Shown: piece by piece, positions 23,159 through 33,089 of the stretch
How positions within the stretch are numbered: the first letter of the stretch is position 1
Layout of the letters: every line of letters starts with the position of its first letter
NCBI GenBank assembly: GCA_009746045.1
Contig: RPFO01000715.1
Span: forward strand, 409,449-473,448
Direction: 5' to 3'
Length of the DNA stretch: 64,000 nucleotides
DNA from: Mesostigma viride
Taxonomy: Eukaryota; Streptophyta; Mesostigmatophyceae; Mesostigmatales; Mesostigmataceae
The notes under the pieces: generated by a model
Seen by the model: only the letters and a program-made list of their open reading frames with translations
Database searches by the model: none
What the model was told of the DNA's origin: nothing
Program-made: the position numbers and the translations under genes

Positions 23159-23467
23159 CGCAAAGTATCGGATTCGGGGAAATCGGTATATTTAGTATCC
23201 AATTAGAAACCAGAGAGGTGAAATAAGAAATAAGTATCACCGAATCCTGAATGAAGGTGGTCACACACTGGTGTGACGTTGACAGGCTAAGGGGCTAATA
23301 AGGCGCAAAGTATCGGATTCGGGGAAATCGGTATATTTAGTATCCAATTAGAAACCAGAGAGGTGAAATAAGAAATAAGTATCACCGAATCCTGAATGAA
23401 GGTGGTCACACACTGGTGTGACGTTGACAGGCTAAGGGGCTAATAAGGCGCAAAGTATCGGATTCGG
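23159..23467. repeat. 145-bp tandem repeat, two full units plus a partial third
   Basis: CAAAGTATCGGATTCGGG recurs at 23161, 23306 and 23451, exactly 145 bp apart. Each unit holds inverted stretches such as GGTCACACACTGGTGTGAC and TATCGGATTCGG against CACCGAATCCTGA. Confidence 0.95.
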
Positions 23468-23715
23468 GCCTCTCACTGCCATGGTTAACGGTGCAAAGTT
23501 GACATCATGTTCGAGTAGGATTGAATCCGCATCAAGAAGCTGCGGTTACATAGATTACCCGGCAAATTTGACTGTTAACATAACTGACGCATAGCTAGCC
23601 GCGGGAATGGCCCACGCGGTCCGTTGGCTAGCTCGACAGTCAGACGCGGTCGGTGCCCCTTCGTTCCTTTGCGTTTTAGGCATGCAAGGACACAGCCGGG
23701 GCCACGAAAACACCT

Positions 23716-23802
23716 CGTTGCTGCCGCCATGGTAGCCATGGCGGCAGCAACGGGGAGGGCCCGCGGCAAGGCGGCCGCGGGCCGTCCCCGTTGCTGCCGC
23801 CA
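23716..23802 (+). promoter_or_regulatory. Pair of mutually exclusive long hairpins upstream of the CACTA transposase
   Basis: Arm 23716-23732 (CGTTGCTGCCGCCATGG) is a perfect 17-bp inverse of 23736-23752 with a 3-nt spacer. The second arm also belongs to a longer stem in which 23739-23767 pairs with 23774-23802 (29 bp, one mismatch, 6-nt loop AAGGCG). Both cannot form together. The transposase ATG is 28 nt downstream. Confidence 0.85.
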
Positions 23803-23829
23803 CCATTGGTTGTTTAGCGATTTTCAACC

Positions 23830-26800
23830 ATGGAGGAACAAGGCCTTGACGACTTCCTCATGGAGGGATGGGCGGATGAGTACCGAACTGGGCCTGAGGC
23901 AGCTATGGAATTCGCCAGGAATTTCGATGCTGCTGCAAACAGAGTACATTTGGAGACGCCTTTATACCCAGGATCTAACGTTCCAGCTGTTGTGGCGGCC
24001 CTACAATTGCTAACGCAATGGGGCCAAGGAGGTTGTACTCGGAAGTTCGCAGACGCACAGCTGGCCCTTTTTAGTTCTCTCCTACCACCTGGCAATGTCT
24101 TGCCGGCTTCTGTTGAGGCGGCTAGACGCCTGTTGCGAGACTTGGGCTTGACGTATAAAGTATACGATGCTTGCAAGTGTGACGATTATGTTTACAAAGA
24201 TAAGGATCTCCAGCAGTGCCCAAAGTGCGCCGAACCTCGTTATGAGATATACACAGACACAGACGGCATGGTGATTAATACGAGGAAGCCCTATCGGCAA
24301 GTCAGAGTTTTTTCTTTGCTGGACAGGGTTCGGGGCTGGTTCAGAATGGAGAAGATGTCAATGGCACTGAGGTATGCAGGAGAGAAAGAAAACAAGGATG
24401 CAGATTCGCCGACGCGGACTGTCGACGGAGTCAAAGGTTCGTAATCCATAGCCTCTACATCTGGCCATTGCTTGTTTTTTTTTTATCTTTGCTTGCCGAT
24501 AGAGTTACACAACGCCGCGTTACTTTGGTATGTAGAGCTAGAACGTTAGTAACCCTGAATCTTGCTATTGAATCTTGCCTGGCAAGGTCAGTGTCGTGTT
24601 AAGTGATGTATCTGTATTTCTTACCGTTGCTTCAATGCATTCTTGTGGTTTGTTCTTTCCTTGCCTGTTTCTTTTTGCAGACTGTCCGGCTGTACAACAT
24701 GTAAAAAATCTTTACCCGCAGTTTCGTACTGAGCTGCGTAATCTTATATTCGGGATGGCGGTTGACGGAGTGTGTCCGCGTAGCTTTATGGGAAACTATT
24801 CTTGCTGGCCAGCTTTTATGGCTTGCTACAATTTACCTGAGTGGGTATTTGTCAACAAGAACTTCTCACCTATGGTTCTGCTGATAAGTGCCGCCAAGGG
24901 CAAGGCTCCAAAAAGAATGCAGGTGTACTGGGAGTTGGCGGTTGATGAGCTTGTGGCGATGTGGAATGGTTTTTATGTATGCGACATCGTGGATGACCAG
25001 GGCGGCCAGTTACAACCTGTGCGCCTGCAGGCGCTCCTACTGTGGGTAATCCACGACTACCCAGCTTTTGCAAAGTCACTAAACATCCCAGATGCTGGAT
25101 ACTGCGGCTGCATGTTACATGGGCCAGAATGGGAAGCAACTTTTTTTTCCAATGGGAAGCTTGTGTACTTAGGGCACTCTACGCTTTTGAAGGAAGGTGA
25201 CCCTGCGCGACCATCCGGGACTGGAGCTGCCCCTCCAGAAATGGATTATGATGGGTACCTGAAATATTGTCGGGAAGAGTTGGGGGTGCAACCTGAAATA
25301 TTCGGCAAGCTGCCGTACTGGACCAAGCTGTTAATTCGACATCTGGTGGATGAATTTCACCTTGGCCCGAACTGCCTGCTCCGGATACTCAACTGCACCA
25401 GCGGTAAGTAGCACGCGACAGTGTTCTTTTTTTTTCTAGTGTGCAGTTTGTAAACTTTGTCATATGCAAGGGACAAATTTTTGTTACATACTTGTTGATT
25501 GATTATTGATTGTGCGTTTCGTTGATATTGTGTTGTCCTTTGTGGCCTTTTTTATTATGTGCAGGGAAAGCTCATACCGCTGCTGTTCGAGCAAGGCTGC
25601 AACAACTGGGCCTTAATCAGGAGCTCTGGGTTACCACGGAAGAGGTGGAGAAAGTGGCGAAGAACGGTGTCCGGACAATAAGCATTAAAAAAAACTCTCG
25701 ACATCCACCCTGTCAACTCACGTCGGAGGAGAAAGCGGCCACCCGTGGTATGTCTGTGCATGGATGTGTATATGCTTTTTTATTGGAATTGGTTTGGATG
25801 TTGTTTGTTGGTATTTTATATAAGTGTTTCATGTTGTCATCTGCCAAGATTGCTTAATTGCTGTGTTGGTCCATAGATCCCATGACGTAGTCCACTGTCA
25901 TTAGAGGTTTCTGTGTACCACATCAAACCAAGTGCCCTTGTTAGGGTAAACATGTTGCTTGTAAGACTTCCTTTCATTTTTTCAATAACTATTTATGGGG
26001 TTAGTGTCAGGATTTGCCGGAGCATTTGGGCTGACAGTGTTTGGCCACTCTGAGAATTCGCCTCTGACATAATTTTCTAATCAAATTGTCAATGTGATCG
26101 TTTACATCTGTGTATCATACCATGTTTCTGTTGAATGCAGAGGTGGAAAAGGCGTTCGACCGCCTCCCAGACTATGTGCCTGGGCGGTACCACGGACTAG
26201 CCGCTGACGGGAAAAGCGATGAGACGATGAAAACAAGTGACAAGAACAAGTACCTGTGTCTGTTGTTGCCGGTCGTGTTGCGCAATCGTTTGCATCCGGA
26301 TGCCCGCGCGGCATTTGTCCAGCTGTCTGTGGCCTTTAATGCTGTATTTTCAGCAAGGTGTCTCACTCAATCGCAGTTAGTCGAAGTGGGCGAAATGATG
26401 GTGCGTGCGGTGGTAGCATTAGAGTGTGTTATGCCAGCGTCAGAAATGTCAAGATCAGTCCATGCTGCATCTCACTTGGCGGAACAGATCCGGTATGCTG
26501 GCCTGCCTGATGGCAGGAGCATGACATGGGGTGAGCGCCAGATGGCGGTGATTACTTCTGGGCCATTGTCAAACAAGAACGTGGAATGCTCCATGGGAAC
26601 TTCTTCATGGACTTCGAGGCATTAAACATCCTGAGCTACTTCACGCGCCAGACTGTGTGGGTAAGTTTTTTAAACAAACTTCGTGTTTGCTTGGCTGCAT
26701 GCACATTTCCCATGTTTCAGCGAGTGTTTCTAGCAGGTTAAGTGTATGCAAAACATGTACTTACGTTCTTTTTTTTCTATTTGGTTCATGTGTTTTTTTT

Positions 26801-28472
26801 TTCAGGGTCAAGGCTTCCCGTCTGTGTGGGACATTCTGGAAACTGATCCGTCCAAGTGTATTCTGCCGAGCAAGCGCTTTCGTCAACAAGCATATACTCT
26901 CTCTGAGGTCGAGCAGCTTGAGGCCTTACAACTGCTGCTGGAATTCGCACTTCAGCATGCAACATACGAGCCCGGATATGGAATTGAATTCTGGTGAGTT
27001 TCTTGTAGAAACCGATGCTACATTTGTACACCCTCGCATTGGTAATTTTAATTCAGTTCAGCCGAAAGGAGGGTGTAATCTTGCAACGCATGTACATAGG
27101 ATTATCATATGTTTCCTGCATTCTTCTGATTTGCTTACTCGTGCTTAATGTGGTTGATTTTCTAGATTTCACAGTGACATTCTTATGTCCTTGTCTACAC
27201 GCAATATCTGGTTGTGCATGCAATGATGAAGATGCTTTTTTTCACTATGTTGATAATTTATGAAGTGGGACAACTATGTTTAATTGTATGTTTAATTGAT
27301 TTTGCAATGTGATGTACGCCTTTGTCACTTGCAGGCGTCGGCTCGTTCACGTTGGCAACCTGGCGTGGTTGAAGCAATGGATCACGCAAAACCAGGAGCC
27401 ACGCCTCCCCACGATGATTACGGCGGCGGTGTGTGGCATGGAGCCTGCTTGTGACGAGCATGACTCAATCCACATCAATGGCAGCAATTACCGAACTGCA
27501 GTCGCCGACCTTCGACAAACTGTTCGCCATCGCAACTCAGGAGTAATGGTTTATGGTAAAGAGGGGGTTAGGTATGGCCGCATCACACACATTCTGCATA
27601 GTTTCCTCCGTGCCCCGACGGAAGGATGGAGTAGGCAAGTTCTTTTAAAGGTCGCTCTGTTTGATGTCGGTTCTGTGAAAGAGCTCCCTTTAGAGGGATT
27701 GACGCTTATACCTTTAGGGGAGCGAGCGCCCAAGCAGGATGCTTTAGTCCTTCCCGGGAGTGTATGTTCAGTTGGTTTTGTAGTTGATCCAGAGTATGCA
27801 CCTGAGATAGCCATCGTGCACTGTAAATTGCCGTGGCAAATGGTAAAGGAAACGTGTAGTGCAGCCCAGCATGTATTATCCCGTGCTGCAGGTGCTCAGC
27901 TGAGAACCACAGACGTGTATGCTGATATGAACCTGCAGCGCAAGGTGACACTGTGTGTTAAGCGAAGAGACATGACAACACGAGGTCGTTCACAAGGTAA
28001 TCGCACTGCACCCATAGATCCACAAGCAACCACTGCACGCATGGCTGCGGAGCCACAAGCAACCACTGCACCTAATCGCTCACGTGGCAAGCGCACTGTT
28101 GGCACATTGGTAGAGCCACAAGCAACCACTGCACCAAGTCGCTCACGTGGCAAGCGCACTGTTGGCACATTGGTAGAACCACAAGCAACCACTGCACCAA
28201 GCCGCTCGCGTGGCAAGCGCACTGCGGACACATTGGTAGAAACACACACAGCCGCTGCACCAAACCGCTCGCGTGGCAAGAGCATTGCTGGCAAGTCCAT
28301 GGCAGCGGCTAGTGGCAGCGCATCAAGCCCTGATGACATTGCTAGTGATTTGTCGCTGAGCAGCGACGGTGAGGCATGCATTCCCACACAAAGGAGAAGT
28401 GAGAGGCAACGTGTGGTAGTAAATTATGCGGACTCTGACAGTGCTGCATACACTGATGAGGAGTGGGATTGA
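23830..28472 (+). CDS. CACTA (EnSpm) TNP2-type transposase, six exons
   Basis: Exons are 23830-24436, 24681-25403, 25565-25747, 26141-26660, 26806-26993 and 27335-28472. All borders are GT-AG. TNP2 hallmarks are YKVYDACKCDDYVYKD with CPKCAEPRYE, VRVFSLLDRVRGWFRMEKMS, MAVDGVCPRSFMGNYSCWPA, MACYNLPEWVF, LLLWVIHDYPAFAKSL and CGCMLHGPEW. It cuts and inserts the element at its CACTA termini. Reading without correction, exon 4 reaches a stop (TSSWTSRH). The next frame gives a GMLHGNFFMDFEALNILSYF segment that fits the following exon, so a one-base frameshift near 26590 or a missed short intron is likely. The C-terminus carries 21-residue basic repeats. TGTAA signals follow at 28490 and 28506. Confidence 0.88.
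27995..28290 (+). repeat. 63-bp coding repeat in the transposase C-terminus
   Basis: Four to five copies of a 21-residue unit with PQATTAPSRSRGKRTVGTLV, partly degraded. Each adds an RSRGKR basic cluster. Confidence 0.9.
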
Positions 28473-28624
28473 TTATATTCCTAATATAATGTAATGATGG
28501 ATTGATGTAACTTGTTGTGTGCTTGTCACACTTATATTTATTTATTTCCAATGAACATGTGTGTCAACTGCATCATTTCTGCATCCACATATATGCATAA
28601 GTGTCCTGTCTTCATGCACTTGAG

Positions 28625-29020
28625 AGTTCTCAAGTGTCATGCTCAGTGTCCTGATTTTCCTGATTTTTTGTGCCATGCTAAGTGTCCTGATTTTCCTGAT
28701 TTTTTGTGCTGTTAAGTGTCCTGATTTTCCTGATTTTTTCTGATTCAGCGGGTTTTCTCAGGATCTCAGGATTTCTCAGGATTTTTTTACGAATCTCAGT
28801 GTTTCTCAGTGTTTCGCGAGACGCATCTCAGGCACTTCTCAAGATTCTCAAGAGGAAGTCCTGATATAATATCAGGAATCCTGAGAAAAGTCTCAGGGTT
28901 TCTCAGGATTTCTCCTGATATCCTGAGAAAAAATCAGGAAATCTCAGGAAACCCTGAGAAAATCTCAGGAATCCTGAGAAAAATCTCAGGAAATCTCAGG
29001 ATCCTGAGAAAAATCTCAGA
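28625..29020. repeat. Right subterminal repeats of the CACTA element
   Basis: A run of TCCTGATTTTCCTGATTTTT units, then TCTCAGGA/TCCTGAGA repeats mirroring the left subterminal block. Confidence 0.8.
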
Positions 29021-29036
29021 ACCCGACTTCCTAGTG

Positions 29037-30047
29037 ATGCGGGCTGCAGCAAAATGAGTCGACGTGCAGGGCATGCAGCTTGATGAAGGCATAGCATGAC
29101 GTTTGCATGCATGCCATGCGAGGGCTCTTCAATGGTGGCCAGTGGGCTCTCCATGTGTTATTGATGTGTGTTATAGATAGACGAATAAACTGGCATTCTT
29201 ATGCTTTCACATGTCACTTGGTGATTTTACGATGGCTAGTTGCTGGATGTCTCGTTCTCATTGATGTGTATATCATTATACACAGTGGTACCAAGTTTAA
29301 GCTCACTAGGACCTCAGTTGCTTGCTTGGAGGTGTGCACTTTCTAGGAAGTGCGAGTTGTTGGCTGCTGGCACACGTCACAGTTTTTTCGCCATCTGATG
29401 TGCAATCTCAGTAAAACTTGGGAGACTTGTGTAGCATGGTGCAGCATAACTGCCTGCCAGATTTCAAGCCAAACTGAGATCATTCCCACCACCTACGGTG
29501 TAATGAATGTCTTAATTTGGCATCGCGGTGACATGTGACAGCAGAATATTGTCATTAACTGCCATTAATTGTAAGATGCAAGTTCCTAGTTAGGCTTCAT
29601 ACTTCACAAATGATGTGTTTAACAATTTCTAGGTGAATCTAAGCTCATTTGCATTAATGGAGGCATCAACTTGTTAATAAAATGCCTAAAATAGGCTTTG
29701 TGTGACGTTTGACAGCATAATTGCTTTCCAAACCGTGTCTAACTCGGGTGCAATTTGGTAGGTAAGCTAAATGTGATGTAAATAAGTTATCTACCCATTT
29801 ACAGGTCAAGCAGACATGATTTGTGATGTTTGTGCAATTAATAATGAATAAAATTGGCATTTTTTGCGTTTTTAATGCTTTTCGACGTCACCGTTCAGTA
29901 AGCACCATGTAACCAGCCAAGGTGCAACTTGGCACATTAAAACTAGGTATCATAAGGAAGCTTGCCACCAAGTTTGACCATAATCTGAATATAACTGCAG
30001 CTAGGAGGAGTAAGATGGGTGTTTTTTGGCACTTTCAGACCGTTGTG
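29037..30047 (+). other. 3' remainder of the CACAACGG transposon
   Basis: Codons for MRAAAK and a stop (29037-29057) complete the interrupted gene. The following 1 kb to the right terminal repeat is AT-rich noncoding DNA with no gene I can support. Confidence 0.75.
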
Positions 30048-30250
30048 GCCTTAGCTTTTGTATATCGGCACGTTGATCTTCCCTAGCTCACCATGACAGG
30101 CTCCCCCTTCGCTGGGTATAGCTTGATAGATCATGATTCATGGGGGTGCAGGTGCCCTGGCTGGTGCACCTCGAGCAAGTGTCGCTTACATTCCCACCCT
30201 TGCAGGAAGTAGCTTAGAATGTATTAAAAGCCATATGCCCCTTCTATGGG
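30048..30250 (+). mobile_element. Second half of the ORF1-only LINE 3' UTR
   Basis: Resumes the 3' UTR left at 11088 (CCTTAGCTTTTGTAT, then CTTGCAGGAAGTAGCTTAG) and runs to GCCCCTTCTATGGG. Its terminal hairpin is missing and it abuts the tail of a minus-strand copy. Confidence 0.75.
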
Positions 30251-30252
30251 AT

Positions 30253-30560
30253 ATTAATTAATTAATTAATTAGGAACATAACTCCGTTGGGAGTATATGT
30301 AGCACATAGCCCTGAGAAGGGGCATATGAGCCTATAATACATTCTAAGCTACTTCCTGCAAGGGTGGGAATGTAAACAACACTTGCTCTAGGTGCACCAG
30401 GGCACCCGCACCCTCATGGTCTATCACGCTATGCCCGGGTAAGGGGGGAGCATGCCTGTGAGGGGGAAGATCATCATGGCTATACAAGAGCTATGGCATG
30501 GCTTCTCAGCAGAGAGTGACTCCCTGCATGGGCACAACATTACTAAATAAGCCACGAGCC
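30253..30560 (-). mobile_element. L1-like 3' end in inverse orientation
   Basis: Reads on the minus strand as 3' UTR ending ACTCCCAACGGAGT, then AATTAATTAATTAA. With 30048-30250 it forms an imperfect inverted repeat of about 200-bp arms. It contains the uninterrupted AAGCCATGCCATAGC site that identifies the insertion point of the 18.96 kb transposon. Confidence 0.75.
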
Positions 30561-32334
30561 ACGAGGTAGCCATGGCTGACGGCGGAGCTCATAACTTTCA
30601 CGTTTGAGCACCGAATTTAGCCGTGAATATCACAATCGACGCGTCTTTTTATGACGCACATGCTGATATAATTTTCCGACGCTATTACGCAATATACGAT
30701 GAGCAAACGCCTCTCGACGCAACGCAGCCTGGCGGCTGCGCTTAGCAATGAAAATACGTCTGCAGCCCCGGCTGCAGCTTCGCCAACCGGTCCAGAAGGC
30801 AGCGGCGCCACTAGCCAAGCTCTAGTGGTCGCCCAGCCCCCTCTGGCCGCCTCGCCAGCAGCGTCGCCTGAACCCAAGCGCAGTCGCCCTGCCGAGCCGA
30901 CCTGGGAGGAGTTCGACTTTGACGCCAGCCAGCCCGGCTTTTTTGACAAGCTCAACCCCGACAAGATCCTGAGCTACGTGTTTTTCGGATCGTATGCCTC
31001 GCTTCTCGAGATGTGCAAGCAACTCTTCCATCAGGGCCGCCTCACCGATGCTTTCCAGAGACGCACCCATCCAGAGACGCACAACTTCGACCACATCCTC
31101 AAATGCCGCCGCCCCCACCTTCAGATTCGCGTCCTTTTCTCCCTCCTCGGCCGCTCCCTCGAGGAGCTTTGGCCCCCAAAGCCCCTCACCACCACCTTAA
31201 CCGAATCCTCCATCCGCTCACTCCTCAAGGAGGCCCTCGAGCAGCACGTGGCCCCCATCGCAGCAGATGTGGCGGTCATGGGCAGCACGTTGGCTGCCGA
31301 GCTCCCCCTCCTCTCCACCGCCACCTCCACCATCTCCACCGCCACCTCCACCCTCCTCGCCTCCTCCACCGCCACCCCCTCCACCTCCGACGCCATCACC
31401 GCCCAGCTCCGTGACATCGACCAGCGTCTTAAGGACAACGCCATTGCTATCGAGGTTCTGCAGAATACCGCAGGCCTCACCGCCCAGGCGGTGAAGGACA
31501 TTGCCGCCAAGCCCGCCTCGGCTGGCCTGGCCGGCGATGCTCCTCCCATCACCACCTGGGCGGACATGCTTAAGCAACATACCACCTCCACCACCTCCGC
31601 CGTCGCAGCCCAGCTTCAACGGCAGACGCTTGACCTCCGCGAGGAGGCCGAGCTCGCCAAGCGCAGCCTCAACGTCATTGTCAAGAACTTCAAGATGGAG
31701 GAAGGTGAGAATTCCGAGAAGCTTTTGCGTGCGTTTGAGAGAGAAATCCTTGGTCGCATGGGCCTTAACGGTGAGATCGAGCTGGCTGCCCACCGCCTTC
31801 CCCGCGCGCGGGTAAGGCAGGGCCGCCCCCGCTCCTCCTCACCTTTAAGACCCCGGCGGACAAGATTTCTTTTCTCAGACGCCGCAAGCGGCTCGAGAAG
31901 ACTCTCTTCACCCTTGATGACGACTTGACCCTGGCGCAGCAACAACGGCGACGGGAGCTATGGCCGGCCTACCTCCAGCTCCGGCAGACCAAGGCGGGGC
32001 AGCCGGTGTACTGGAAGGGGGCGGCCATCTACGTCGGCCACAAGCCCTGGCAGGCGACCCCCCCCCCCCCGCGGCCCCAGCGACTCCAGACGCCCCAGCT
32101 TAGGGGAATACAGCAGTAGTAGTGCAGAATAGATAGACCGTGGCCATGTACATGTACGCCTCCTAGAGGCACTATCCCAGCTAAGCCCCGCGCTTTATTT
32201 AATCATGTACATGTGTGCCTATGATGTGCCACACTCCAGACGATGCCTAGCCTTATTTAGTAATGTTGTGCCTATGGGATATGTGCTACATTTACTCCCA
32301 ACGGAGTTATGTTCCTAATTAATTAATTAATTAA
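30560..32334 (+). mobile_element. ORF1-only L1-like element, near full length (HAL1-like)
   Basis: A leader of about 140 bp, one ORF1 (30699-32119), a 215-bp 3' UTR, the hairpin ACTCC-CAAC-GGAGT at 32294-32307 and an AATTAATTAATTAATTA tail ending about 32334. No endonuclease or RT is present between ORF1 and the tail. The exact 5' end and target duplication were not found. Confidence 0.75.
30699..32119 (+). CDS. L1 ORF1p-like RNA-binding protein (one frameshift)
   Basis: The ATG at 30699 opens 409 codons. Order: Ala/Pro-rich N-terminus, a conserved block (EEFDFDASQPGFFDKL), a long Ser/Thr and heptad-rich region suited to a coiled coil, then LNVIVKNFKMEEGENSEKLL and ELAAHRLPRAR, resembling the RRM-like domain of L1 ORF1p. 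At about 31812 the frame shifts by one base. The next frame carries the basic C-terminal domain (a LTLAQQQRRRELWPAYLQLR segment, VYWKGAAIYVGHKPWQ) to TAG at 32119. ORF1p trimers coat LINE RNA. The same domain at 10435 and 43000 supports the join. The shift implies a recent inactivating change or a read error. Confidence 0.8.
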
Positions 32335-33085
32335 TGGCCATCGGCTTCCCCGCTGGGACCACCCCTGGCCCACCCACCCGGCCTCCTCCTGCTGGGGTGG
32401 CAGCCCTGTCCCCCGGCGACTCGATCGCTTCACTTGAGCTACTTGGCAGCTGGCTCCCCTCCACGACCTACGACATCAACACCCGCATTGGCCAGGCCTG
32501 GGCGGCCCTCCGGCGCCTCGACAGGTTCTGGACATGTCGCTACCTGAGTGAGAGGCGGCTGCGGCGCAAGTGCATTCTGTTCAAGGCCCTTCTTGTACTC
32601 AGTATCCTCCTTTACAGCTGCGAGGCGTGGACCCTGCTGGACAAGGCGCTGAGCAAGCAGCTTGACGGCACAGTCACTCGAATGCTCCGTCACATCCTCG
32701 GCGTCCGGCCGTCCGCTACCCGCAAGAGCGCCGCACCCGCGGGCCGAGCTCTACTACGAGGGCTCTTCCTCTTGTCACCCATACCATCCGACACAGCGCC
32801 GTCCGTCTCCTCTTCAGTGCCGGCCATCTTGCCCGCACAGACCAGGTGAATACCGATGTGGGCCCTGCGGGCGGGCTTAGGACTGGCCAACCAGGTAAGC
32901 ACATCCTCCCGCTATTGCCGGCAGGGTCCCTTTGTTGTCCCGCCCTCGTGCGCAACCCACCGGCACTACTGGCAAACTTGCGCGCACGGCCCGCCCGCAC
33001 CGACGCGGCGCGACCCGAACCTATGTGACACAATTTTGCTTGACGGAGGATGCAGGGCTTTTGGGATTATCTGTACTCCGCGCCC
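32335..33085 (+). pseudogene. LINE ORF2 C-terminal fragment
   Basis: LELLGSWLPSTTYDINTRIG, RLDRFWTCRYLSERRLRRKC and LLYSCEAWTLLDKALSK, then MLRHILGVRPS, are the post-RT region of an L1-like ORF2. Frames break after about 32740. It ends tail-to-tail against the next copy. Confidence 0.75.
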
Positions 33086-33089
33086 GCAT

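Larger units (their letters stand above)
22930..23829. promoter_or_regulatory. Divergent intergenic region between the two CACTA genes
   Basis: This 0.9 kb separates the minus-strand gene from the + strand transposase ATG at 23830 and should hold both promoters. It contains a 145-bp tandem repeat and a strong hairpin cluster, entered separately. No TATA box is claimed. Confidence 0.6.
15165..29036 (+). mobile_element. 13.87 kb EnSpm/CACTA transposon
   Basis: It begins CACTAGGAAGTCGG (15165) and ends with the inverse CCGACTTCCTAGTG (29036). Both ends continue into 350-400 bp of subterminal repeats rich in TCTCAGGA and TCCTGAGA. The flanks share AT (15163-15164 and 29037-29038). Removing the element with one AT rejoins the interrupted host reading frame as LDHMRAAAK followed by TGA, which fixes both ends. 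It carries a TNP2-like transposase on the + strand and a second gene on the minus strand, diverging from about 22.9-23.8 kb. Confidence 0.92.
11089..30047 (+). mobile_element. 18.96 kb DNA transposon with CACAACGGTC termini (RAG1/Transib/CMC-like), itself interrupted
   Basis: The left end reads CACAACGGTCCG, then GCCAAAAA at 11110. The right end, reverse-complemented, reads CACAACGGTCTG, then GCCAAAAAA. Flanks share GC (11087-11088 and 30048-30049), and joining them restores the LINE 3' UTR seen uninterrupted near 30490, so a 2-bp target duplication is inferred. Without the inner 13.87 kb CACTA element the transposon is about 5.1 kb. It carries + strand genes between 11668 and 29057. Confidence 0.8.

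Noticed and set aside
11089..30047. A 5-bp GC-rich target duplication as expected for a true Transib
   Set aside because: Flanks CATGC and GCCTT do not match. Only GC is shared, and the uninterrupted sister copy supports a 2-bp duplication.
31218..31793. Minus-strand Gly-rich frame across ORF1
   Set aside because: Shadow of the Ser/Thr/Pro-rich region of ORF1; no domain.
30699..32119. Host gene for a coiled-coil protein
   Set aside because: The C-terminal domain recurs at two other sites, each followed by a LINE-type 3' hairpin and tail, so it is ORF1 of a retroelement.
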